Of a stretch of 64,000 nt of DNA, positions 50,184-61,300 are shown in pieces. This stretch comes from a virus. The stretch's first letter is position 1; each line of letters starts with the position of its first letter. A program made the translations under genes and the position numbers. Location of the stretch: IMG/VR virus record IMGVR_UViG_3300042549_010246, positions 1-64,000 of that record; one strand, 5' to 3'. A model generated the notes under the pieces. It worked only from the letters and a program-made list of their open reading frames with translations. It was not told where the DNA came from and did no database searches.

Positions 50184-52330
50184 GAATAGCACATATTCAA
50201 CCAAGCGTAATTTCAGTCCCCCCTAACGGATGGGGGGCAATTGAAAAAATCATTTGGGAATACAAAATGGTTTTGAATCAGTTAGGACACGTCTGCGAAG
50301 TAGTCAATTTGCAGGATTTGAAGGCTGAAGAATGGGATATCATCCATTGCCATATGTTTGACCAAGCATTATGGTTGGCTGAACAAAAAGTTCCATATTT
50401 TTATTCGCACCACGACCATCATTCGATGGTTTGGGGTGAAGAAAGTGCTAATTATCAATTAAATCTAAAAGCAATGAGACTTGCTGAGATTGCCTTTGTT
50501 CACGCACAAAGTAGTATTGAGATGTTTAAAAATATCCCTTATTATTTGAGTCACGGTGTGAATACTGAATTCTTTGATTTTATAAGGCCGAAAAATATTG
50601 ATGAACCGAATATTATTATTGTCGGGAACAATGGTTTGGCGGGAACTGAGCAAGTCTTTGACCGAAAAGGTTTCAGGTATGCAATTGAGGCCGCACGTGA
50701 ATTAAAATGGACAATTACTATGGTTGGTCCCAAAGCAACCCAAGAACAGTTTCTGAAGGAAAATCCCGATTTGCAGTATGAAAAACTAAGGTTGGTTTTT
50801 GATGCGGACGAGGAGCGGTTGAAGAAAGAATTACAGAATGCTCATTTAATGATTCACGCTACGTTTGTAGAGGCAGGTCATCCACCTTTAACACCTTTGG
50901 AAGCAATGTCTTGCGGGGTCCCTGTAATTGGTACACCAATGGGTATTGATGTGCCTCAAATAATATGTGAAAGAACTACCGAAAGCGTAGTAGAAGGAAT
51001 TAAACAATTCGTATTTCAAAGAAATTCATTAATTGCAGAAGCACGCCTAATTGCTGAAAATTACGATTGGAAAATTATTGTTGAAAATAATTTATTGAAA
51101 TGGTATTTTCAGGTCTTGGACCGAAACAATATGGCTAATACGGCCCGTAGAATTTACCATCAATCGACCATAAATAAAGTGCAAGACACTATGATGTTCA
51201 AGTACTTAGATGGTGCGAGAGTGGATTTGGTTGGTAGTAGCGATAAAACGTATAAGGCCGAACTTTCGGTTCGGGATGAGCACTTAGGAATTATTTTCAG
51301 TGCAGATTTAAAATGCGGTATGTATGCTCAGGGTGCAATGAAATATCATAGATATTGGGAATGGAAAATTACGGATGAAAAAGGGAACGAATTTTTACAT
51401 CCATATGATGCGACGGACAAACGTGTTTATGTGGCGATTGAAAGTTCAAGTTTAGGAGACTCTTTGGCTTGGGTCCCAATAGTTGATGAGTTTAGAAAGG
51501 TGCACAATTGCAAAATGATTATCAGCACTTTTTGGAACGATATGTTCAGGGATGCATACCCTGAAATGGAATTTATCAGGGCGGGAACACCCGTTAATAA
51601 TATTTATGCAATGTACAGGATTGGTTGGTATTACGAGAACGACGGTTTAGAGGTACATTATGGACATCACTCACGCGATTTCCGCAAATTTTCTTTGCAA
51701 GGTACAGCCTGTGATATTTTAGGTCTTCCTGACATCGAAATAAAACCAAAATTAAAGGAAATTGAAGGGCAAAAAAATGATAAAAAATATGTAGTTATTG
51801 CACCTCACGCTTCGAGCCATTGTAAATATTGGCACAACGAAGAAGGATGGTCTAAAGTTGTCGAATTTTTAAACGAGTTAGGTTATGAGGTTTGGAACAT
51901 CTCAAAGGAGTCTGCATCAAGCGATTGGGAGAATTCTAAGTTGCCAAAAAATGCATTAAAAAACGTAATTGATAAGACGGGAGACATACATATAGACGAA
52001 AGGATTTCTCAAATAAAATCCTCATCTTTGTTTATTGGATTAGGAAGCGGACTTTCTTGGTTGGCTTGGGCCTGTGATACACCTGTTGTTCTGATAAGTG
52101 GTTTCTCACGGCCTATAAGCGAATTTAGTGATTGCACCCGCGTTTTTAATCAAAATGTGTGTAATGGATGCTTTAACGATTACAGGCTTGACGCGGGTAA
52201 TTGGAATTGGTGCCCTAAATATGAAAATACTGACAAAATGTATGAATGCAGTAAGTCAATTACACCTGAACAGGTAATTGACGCAATTAGGAAAACACTA
52301 AACAAGCACCAAACAGCACCCGATGGCTAA
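50180..52330 (+). CDS. GT4-like glycosyltransferase fused to TibC/BAHT-like heptosyltransferase
   Basis: 716 residues. Residues about 1-320 are GT-B (SVPPNGWGAIEKIIWEYKMV; IIVGNNGLAGTEQVF; PLTPLEAMSCGVPVIGTPMG). Residues about 335-716 follow autotransporter O-heptosyltransferases: VYVAIESSSLGDSLAWVPIV, ISTFWNDMFRD, YVVIAPHASSHCKYWHNEEG, SLFIGLGSGLSWLAWACDTP. Cys 652, 661, 664, 678 and 690 around a WCP motif fit the ferric-iron finger of that family. TibC-type enzymes heptosylate Ser of repeat proteins in the cytoplasm. The Ser/Thr-repeat fibre gene overlaps this gene by eight bases. The substrate link is inference. Confidence 0.8.
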   Translation: MRIAHIQPSVISVPPNGWGAIEKIIWEYKMVLNQLGHVCEVVNLQDLKAEEWDIIHCHMFDQALWLAEQKVPYFYSHHDHHSMVWGEESANYQLNLKAMRLAEIAFVHAQSSIEMFKNIPYYLSHGVNTEFFDFIRPKNIDEPNIIIVGNNGLAGTEQVFDRKGFRYAIEAARELKWTITMVGPKATQEQFLKENPDLQYEKLRLVFDADEERLKKELQNAHLMIHATFVEAGHPPLTPLEAMSCGVPVIGTPMGIDVPQIICERTTESVVEGIKQFVFQRNSLIAEARLIAENYDWKIIVENNLLKWYFQVLDRNNMANTARRIYHQSTINKVQDTMMFKYLDGARVDLVGSSDKTYKAELSVRDEHLGIIFSADLKCGMYAQGAMKYHRYWEWKITDEKGNEFLHPYDATDKRVYVAIESSSLGDSLAWVPIVDEFRKVHNCKMIISTFWNDMFRDAYPEMEFIRAGTPVNNIYAMYRIGWYYENDGLEVHYGHHSRDFRKFSLQGTACDILGLPDIEIKPKLKEIEGQKNDKKYVVIAPHASSHCKYWHNEEGWSKVVEFLNELGYEVWNISKESASSDWENSKLPKNALKNVIDKTGDIHIDERISQIKSSSLFIGLGSGLSWLAWACDTPVVLISGFSRPISEFSDCTRVFNQNVCNGCFNDYRLDAGNWNWCPKYENTDKMYECSKSITPEQVIDAIRKTLNKHQTAPDG

Positions 52331-55300
52331 AAACATTTTAATAACACCCTATAGGAATTCCACGAATCCTTTAGAGTTGCCGAAAATAGACTTTATTAAT
52401 GGCTCGACTGCCATTACACTTCAAGTTGAAGAAACCTCACAGTCGTTAACTTTTGTTGGTTCTGCAGGCACACTGTTGCAAATCAATAATGATTTAACAG
52501 GCACGACAATATCAACCAAAAACATTGCAATTACAGGTGTAATTAAAAACACAGGTATAACCTCGAATTCGGGGCTCAATGATTTTGTGGTAGTTGATAT
52601 TGCTACGGGTCAGTTTTATTACCGTAGTGCACCAACGGGCACTTCAGGTAGTTCAGGTCAAAGTGGAACAAGCGGAACCTCGGGAGCAAACGGCTCTTCG
52701 GGCACCTCGGGAGCAAGCGGTTCAAGTGGTACTTCAGGAGCAAATGGCTCATCAGGTACTTCGGGAGCAAACGGCTCAAGTGGTACTTCAGGAGTGAACG
52801 GTACATCGGGAACATCGGCATCAAGTGGTACATCAGGAGCAAATGGCTCTTCGGGTACTTCAGGTGATTCAGGTAGTTCAGGTACGTCAGGAGCAAATGG
52901 CTCATCAGGCACTTCGGGAGCAAACGGTTCATCGGGAACATCGGGCGCAAACGGCTCAAGTGGAACATCGGGTAACTCGGGTTCATCGGGAACATCGGGT
53001 GCAAATGGTTCATCAGGTACGTCAGGTGAAAGTGGTTCTTCAGGTACTTCAGGGTCGAATGGTTCATCAGGAACTTCGGGTTCAAGCGGAACTTCAGGGA
53101 ACTCAGGCTCTTCAGGTACGTCGGGTGACTCAGGTTCTTCGGGTACTTCAGGTGCTAACGGCACTTCAGGAACTTCGGGTGAAAGTGGCTCAAGTGGAAC
53201 ATCGGGTAATTCAGGTTCGTCAGGAACATCGGGTAACTCAGGTTCATCAGGCACATCAGGAGCAAACGGTTCTTCGGGAACATCAGGTGCAAGTGGTGCA
53301 GAAATTACAGATGGTTGGGATTGGGGAACTCCTGTTAACAGTACGAAAATGTATTCAAGTAATGGAAACTTGGATTCATCAACTGTATTATTAAATATTT
53401 CGGAAACCTCTTTATCATTGACCGATTATGCAAGTCAATTTGCATTGATGGGAGTTGGGTCTCGAATCACTACAAGAGGGGGCCTTTTTGCGGCAAATGT
53501 TACAAATTGGGAAGTTACCTCAGTTACAGATGCGGGAACGTATTACGAATTCGGAGTTGTATATCTTTCAGGTACACAATGGACTCCAACTTCAGGAGAT
53601 GATATTTTATGTGATTTTGCAATTGCAGGTAAATCGGGTTCAAGTGGAACAGCGGGTACCTCAGGGCAAAATGGCTCTTCGGGTACTTCAGGAGCGAATG
53701 GTACATCAGGTACTGCAGGAACAACGGGTTCATCAGGTACTTCAGGTGCAGGTGTAGCAAACTATTATGCTCAATATAGCAGTAGCCAATCACAACCATT
53801 ATTGGCTGTAAATACACCTCAGGTAGTTACTTATGACACGGTTGAAATTGAAAATGGTATTTCGTTTTCAGGTGGACAAATCACTGTTCAATACTCGGGT
53901 ATTTACGAATTTACTTTTTCTCCTCAAGTAGAAAAAACGCAAGGTGGTACAGCAGTAAACGTCGACTTTTTTATAAGGAAAAATGGCTTTGATGTTATTC
54001 GAACGGATTCAATACTCGGATTAGTATCTAATAGTTCGACACAACTTCCGTTTGTTGCATTGACGTTGGAATTATTGCAAAATGATTTTATTGAATTATT
54101 ATTTGCATCAACCACCACCTTTGTACAGTTAACTGCGGTTGGCGCAAAGACAACACCATTTATTGCGCCCGCAGCACCATCAATTATTGTTTCATTGAAA
54201 AATATTGGTGTAGCCGCAGTTGCATATACATCAACATCAGGTACTTCGGGTCAAAGTGGTACTGCGGGAGTTTCGGGGTCTTCAGGAACATCAGGTTCTA
54301 CAGGTTCAAGCGGAACGTCAGGAGAAAGCGGCACAAGTGGTACATCAGGTTCTACAGGTTCAAGTGGTACATCGGGAGAAAATGGTTCAAGTGGAACTTC
54401 GGGTTCTACAGGTTCAAGCGGTACATCGGGAGAATCAGGTTCAAGCGGAACTTCAGGAGAAAACGGTTCAAGCGGAACTTCGGGTTCTGCAGGTTCAAGT
54501 GGAACATCAGGTTCTACAGGTTCAAGCGGAACTTCAGGAGAAAGCGGCTCAAGCGGTACATCAGGGTCTTCAGGAACATCGGCATCAAGTGGCACATCAG
54601 GTTCTACAGGTTCGAGCGGTACATCGGGTTCTGCAGGTTCAAGTGGAACTTCAGGTTCTACAGGTTCATCAGGAACTTCAGGAGAAAGCGGCTCAAGTGG
54701 AACTTCAGGTTCTACAGGTTCATCAGGAACTTCAGGAGAAAGCGGCTCAAGCGGTACATCAGGTGAAAGTGGTTCAAGCGGTACATCAGGTGATAGCGGT
54801 TCAAGCGGAACTTCAGGAGAAAGCGGTTCAAGCGGAACTTCAGGAGAAAGCGGTTCAAGTGGAACTTCAGGAGAATCAGGTTCAAGTGGAACTTCAGGTA
54901 CATCGGCATCGAGTGGAACGTCAGGTTCTACAGGTAGTTCGGGCACTTCGGGAGAAAATGGTTCAAGTGGAACGTCAGGTTCTACAGGGACTTCGGGTTC
55001 TTCAGGAAGTTCAGGTACTTCAGGAGAAAATGGCTCATCAGGTACAAGCGGTGAATCAGGAACCTCGGGAACTTCAGGTTCGAGCGGTAGTACGGGTACA
55101 TCAGGTTCTGCGGGCACAAGTGGCAGCACAGGAACCTCAGGTTCTACAGGTTCATCAGGAACAAGCGGTTCTTCAGGTACTTCGGGCGAAAATGGCTCAA
55201 GCGGTACTTCAGGTTCAGCGGGCTCAAGCGGCACTTCGGGCGAAAATGGCTCAAGTGGTACGTCAGGTTCATCAGGGACTTCGGGTTCTACAGGGACAAG

Positions 55301-58300
55301 CGGTGAATCAGGAACGTCGGGAACTGCGGGTTCAAGCGGTAGTACAGGTACATCAGGTTCTGCGGGCACAAGTGGTAGCACAGGTACTTCGGGTTCTGCG
55401 GGTTCAAGCGGAACAAGCGGCTCTTCAGGCACTTCGGGCGAAAATGGCTCAAGCGGTACTTCAGGTTCAACGGGCTCAAGCGGAACAAGCGGTAGCACAG
55501 GAACTTCAGGTTCTACGGGTACAAGTGGTTCAAGCGGTAGCACAGGCTCAAGTGGGTCTTCGGGCGAATCAGGAACTTCAGGTTCTACGGGCACTTCGGG
55601 TTCTACAGGTTCTTCAGGAACAAGTGGTGAATCAGGAACATCAGGCACTACGGGTTCAAGCGGTTCGACAGGTTCTTCAGGAACGTCGGGCTCAAGTGGT
55701 ACATCGGCATCAAGTGGAACGAGCGGCTCATCAGGTATAAATGGTTCTTCAGGAACTTCAGGAAGCACAGGTACTTCGGGTTCTGCAGGAACTTCAGGTG
55801 CAAATGGCTCTTCAGGAACAAGCGGAAGCGCAGGTTCAAGTGGAACAAGTGGTTCTACGGGTTCTTCAGGCACTTCGGGTAGTTCAGGAACGTCCGCATC
55901 AAGCGGTTCAAGTGGTTCAAGCGGCTCTACGGGGTCAAGCGGAACTTCAGGTTCATCAGGAACTTCAGGCGCAAATGGCTCTTCAGGAACAAGCGGAAGT
56001 GCGGGTTCAAGTGGAACAAGCGGTTCAACAGGTTCTTCAGGGACATCAGGTTCAAGTGGTACATCCGCATCAAGCGGCTCAAGCGGTTCAACAGGTTCTT
56101 CAGGAACATCAGGAAGCGCAGGCTCATCAGGAACTTCAGGCGCGAATGGTTCTTCAGGAACAAGCGGTTCATCAGCAACATCGGGTTCAGCAGGTTCAAG
56201 TGGTTCTGCGGGTACTTCAGGTAGTTCAGCAACATCAGGTTCTTCAGGGTCTTCAGGCACTTCAGGTAGTTCAGGTACCTCAGGGGCTAACGGTTCATCG
56301 GGAACAAGTGGCTCATCAGGAACGAGTGGTTCTACAGGTTCAAGCGGCACATCGGGTGCCAATGGTTCATCGGGAACATCGGGTTCTTCAGGAACAAGCG
56401 GTTCTGCGGGTTCAAGTGGCTCTACAGGCTCATCGGGAACATCAGGCTCTTCAGGAACAAGTGGTTCTGCGGGGTCAAGTGGCTCTACGGGCTCTTCGGG
56501 AACAAGCGGCTCTTCGGGTTCAAGTGGAACATCAGGTGCAAATGGTTCGAGCGGAACTGCAGGTTCAAGTGGTACATCAGGTTCTTCAGGAACAAGCGGA
56601 AGCGCGGGTTCAAGTGGAACATCAGGTGCAAATGGCTCTTCAGGTACTGCAGGTTCGTCAGGAACAAGCGGAAGCGCAGGCTCAAGTGGTTCTGCAGGTA
56701 CGTCGGGAGCAAATGGCTCTTCAGGGACTTCGGGTAGTTCAGGTTCAAGTGGCTCCACAGGTTCAAGTGGAACATCGGGAAGTTCAGGTTCTACAGGAAC
56801 TTCAGGGTCTTCAGGAACATCGGCATCAAGTGGAACTTCAGGTTCTTCAGGAAGTGCAGGAACGTCAGGAGCAAATGGTTCTTCAGGAACATCAGGGTCA
56901 AGCGGTAGTTCGGGTTCAACAGGTTCGTCAGGAACATCGGGTGCAAATGGCTCATCGGGAACAAGTGGTTCTGCGGGTTCAAGTGGCTCTACAGGTTCTT
57001 CAGGAACATCAGGGTCTTCAGGAACTTCAGGTTCTACAGGTTCAAGCGGTTCTGCAGGTACATCAGGTAGTTCGGCAACTTCAGGCTCTTCAGGTTCTTC
57101 AGGAACAAGCGGAAGTGCAGGAACATCAGGTGCAAATGGCTCTTCAGGGACTTCGGGTTCATCAGGAACAAGCGGAAGCACGGGTTCAAGCGGTTCTGCG
57201 GGTACATCAGGTGCAAACGGCTCTTCGGGCACTTCAGGCTCCACAGGTTCAAGCGGAACTTCAGGTTCTGCAGGTTCAAGTGGTTCTACAGGCTCTTCAG
57301 GAACATCGGGTTCTACAGGTTCAAGTGGTTCAACGGGCTCTTCAGGGACTTCGGGTTCATCAGGAACAAGCGGAAGCGCGGGTTCAAGCGGTTCTGCGGG
57401 CACTTCAGGTGCCAACGGCTCTTCAGGAACTTCAGGCTCTTCAGGTACAAGCGGAAACGCAGGCTCTTCAGGTACATCAGGTTCATCAGGCTCAAGTGGT
57501 TCTGCAGGGACAAGCGGTTCTACAGGTTCATCAGGAACAAGTGGCTCTGCAGGTTCAAGTGGAACATCAGGTTCAGCGGGTTCAAGTGGTTCAACAGGTT
57601 CCTCAGGTACTTCAGGCGCAAATGGCTCTTCAGGTACTTCAGGCTCTTCAGGAACTTCGGGAAGCACAGGTTCAAGTGGCTCTTCAGGGTCTACAGGCTC
57701 ATCAGGAACTTCAGGTTCATCAGGAACGAGTGGTTCTACGGGTTCAAGCGGTTCTACAGGTTCTTCAGGAACAAGCGGTAGCGCAGGTTCATCGGGAACA
57801 TCGGGCGCAAATGGTTCGAGCGGAACATCGGGCTCATCAGGAACTTCAGGGTCTACAGGTTCTTCAGGAACTGCAGGCTCATCAGGTACTTCAGGAACAA
57901 GAGGTTCTTCAGGTACAAGCGGAAGTACGGGTTCAAGTGGTTCTACAGGTTCTTCAGGTACTTCAGGCTCAAGCGGCACAAGTGGAAGCGCAGGCTCTTC
58001 GGGCTCTGCAGGTACTTCAGGTGCAAACGGGTCATCAGGAACGTCAGGTTCAAGCGGTACAAGTGGTAGCACGGGCTCAAGTGGTTCTTCAGGTTCTACA
58101 GGCACTTCAGGAACGGCAGGCTCTTCAGGAACAAGTGGAAGCGCGGGTTCAAGCGGTTCAACAGGTTCTTCAGGGTCAAGCGGAACAGCAGGCTCGTCAG
58201 GAACATCAGGAGCGAATGGGTCCTCAGGCACTTCAGGTTCAAGTGGTTCTTCAGGTTCAACAGGTTCTTCGGGAACATCAGGGTCTTCAGGAACAAGCGG

Positions 58301-61300
58301 AAGCGCAGGTTCAAGCGGTTCTACAGGTTCTTCGGGCTCAAGTGGTACTGCAGGTTCTTCAGGAACATCGGCATCAAGTGGTAGCGCAGGAACTTCAGGT
58401 TCATCAGGAACTTCGGGTGCAAACGGTTCAAGCGGAACGAGCGGAAGCGCAGGTTCATCAGGAACCTCGGGCTCTTCAGGTTCTGCAGGAACTTCAGGTA
58501 TAAATGGTTCTTCAGGAACATCGGGGTCTTCAGGGACATCGGGTTCTTCAGGTTCAAGTGGTTCAACAGGCTCAAGTGGAACAAGCGGTAGCGCGGGTTC
58601 AAGCGGTTCTACAGGTTCATCGGGCTCAAGCGGAACTGCGGGTTCATCAGGAACTTCAGGCGCAAATGGTTCTTCAGGAACGAGCGGAAGCGCAGGTTCA
58701 TCAGGAACATCAGGTTCAAGCGGAACATCAGGAACTGCAGGTTCAAGCGGAACGTCGGGTACAAGAGGTTCAAGTGGAACGAGTGGCAGCACAGGTTCAA
58801 GCGGTTCTACGGGTTCTTCAGGCACCTCAGGTTCTTCAGGAACTTCAGGAGCAAACGGTTCATCAGGGACTTCAGGTTCAAGCGGAACAAGTGGTTCTGC
58901 GGGCTCTTCAGGCACTTCGGGTTCAAGCGGAACAAGCGGTAGCACAGGGTCAAGTGGGTCAACAGGTTCAAGTGGCACAAGCGGTAGCGCAGGTTCTTCA
59001 GGAACATCAGGTTCTGCAGGTTCCTCAGGTACTTCAGGCGCAAATGGTTCAAGCGGAACAAGCGGAAGCGCAGGTTCTTCGGGTTCTACGGGCTCATCAG
59101 GTACCTCAGGTTCAAGCGGAACAAGCGGTAGCGCAGGCTCAAGCGGTTCTACAGGTTCAAGTGGAACATCAGGCTCGGCAGGTTCAAGTGGCTCAACAGG
59201 TTCATCAGGTTCTTCAGGAACTGCAGGCTCTTCAGGAACATCAGGAGCAAACGGCTCAAGTGGCACATCGGGCTCTTCAGGAAGCGCGGGCTCTTCGGGT
59301 TCTACAGGAAGTTCAGGAACCTCAGGTTCAAGTGGAACGAGCGGTAGCACAGGTTCTTCGGGTTCTACGGGCTCTTCAGGCACATCAGGCTCAAGCGGAA
59401 CATCCGCGTCAAGTGGTTCTTCGGGTACATCGGGTTCCGCAGGTTCTTCAGGAACTTCGGGAGCAAATGGCTCTTCAGGAACTTCGGGCTCTGCAGGAAG
59501 TGCGGGCTCAAGCGGTTCAACAGGCTCTTCAGGCACATCAGGCTCAAGCGGAACATCAGGAAGTACGGGTTCAAGTGGCTCTACGGGTTCGTCAGGAACT
59601 TCGGGTTCTTCAGCAACATCAGGCTCTGCGGGTTCTTCGGGAACAGCAGGCTCGTCAGGTTCTTCGGGAACTTCGGGCGCAAACGGCTCAAGTGGTACTT
59701 CAGGTTCTGCAGGTTCTACAGGCTCAAGTGGTACTTCGGGCTCCTCAGGAACTTCGGGCACAGCGGGTTCAAGTGGTACTTCGGGCACAGCGGGTTCAAG
59801 TGGTACTTCAGGCACAAGGGGTTCGAGCGGTACTTCAGGAAGTACAGGCTCAAGCGGTTCTACGGGTTCATCAGGAACGAGTGGTTCTTCAGGCACCTCG
59901 GGTGCAAACGGTTCAAGCGGAACTTCGGGTTCTTCAGGTAGTGCGGGGTCAAGTGGCTCTACAGGCTCATCAGGAACTTCAGGTTCAAGCGGTACAAGTG
60001 GTAGTACAGGTTCTTCAGGCTCTACGGGTTCTTCAGGGACATCAGGTTCATCAGCAACTTCGGGCTCTGCAGGTTCGTCAGGGACTTCAGGAAGTGCGGG
60101 TTCATCAGGTACTTCGGGGGCAAATGGGTCGAGCGGAACAAGCGGTAGCGCAGGTTCTTCGGGTTCTACAGGTTCATCAGGAACCTCAGGTTCAAGCGGA
60201 ACAAGCGGAAGTGCAGGCTCAAGCGGTTCAACGGGTTCAAGCGGAACATCAGGCTCTGCAGGTTCAAGTGGAACGAGCGGTTCTGCAGGTTCTTCAGGAA
60301 GTGCGGGCTCATCAGGTACATCAGGTGCAAATGGTTCAAGCGGAACAAGCGGAAGCGCGGGTTCTTCAGGAAGCACAGGTTCATCAGGAACATCGGGTTC
60401 TTCAGGAACAAGCGGTAGCACGGGTTCTTCGGGGTCTACAGGCTCAAGCGGAACAAGCGGTAGCGCAGGTTCTTCAGGAACATCGGCATCAAGTGGAAGT
60501 TCAGGAAGCGCAGGTACATCAGGAAGTTCAGGAACATCGGGGGCCAACGGCTCAAGCGGTACTTCAGGTTCTGCAGGTAGTGCGGGCTCAAGTGGTTCTA
60601 CAGGGTCAAGTGGTACTTCGGGTTCATCAGGAACAAGTGGTAGCACGGGTTCAAGTGGTTCTACAGGCTCATCAGGAACTTCAGGTTCGAGTGGAACAAG
60701 TGGTAGTGCAGGTTCAAGCGGAACTTCAGGTTCTTCGGGAACTTCGGGCACAGCGGGGTCAAGCGGTACTTCAGGAACAAGAGGTTCGTCAGGAACTTCA
60801 GGTTCGACAGGTTCATCAGGTTCTACGGGCTCATCAGGTTCTACAGGAACTTCAGGCTCAAGCGGTTCGTCAGGAACTTCAGGAGCAAACGGTTCAAGTG
60901 GTACAAGCGGTAGTGCGGGCTCATCAGGTTCTACAGGTTCTTCAGGCACATCAGGCTCAAGCGGTACATCAGGAAGCGCGGGTTCAAGCGGCTCTACGGG
61001 GTCATCAGGAACATCAGGTTCTTCAGCAACTTCGGGTTCTGCAGGTTCATCAGGAACTGCAGGCTCTTCAGGTTCTTCGGGAACTTCAGGTGCAAATGGC
61101 TCAAGCGGTTCAAGCGGAACAAGTGGTAGTTCAGGTTCATCAGGCTCTACAGGTTCTTCAGGAACATCAGGTTCAAGCGGAACAAGCGGAAGCGCGGGTT
61201 CTTCGGGTTCAACGGGTTCAAGCGGTACAAGCGGCTCTTCAGGAACATCGGCATCAAGCGGAAGTTCAGGAAGCGCAGGCACATCAGGTAGTTCGGGTAC

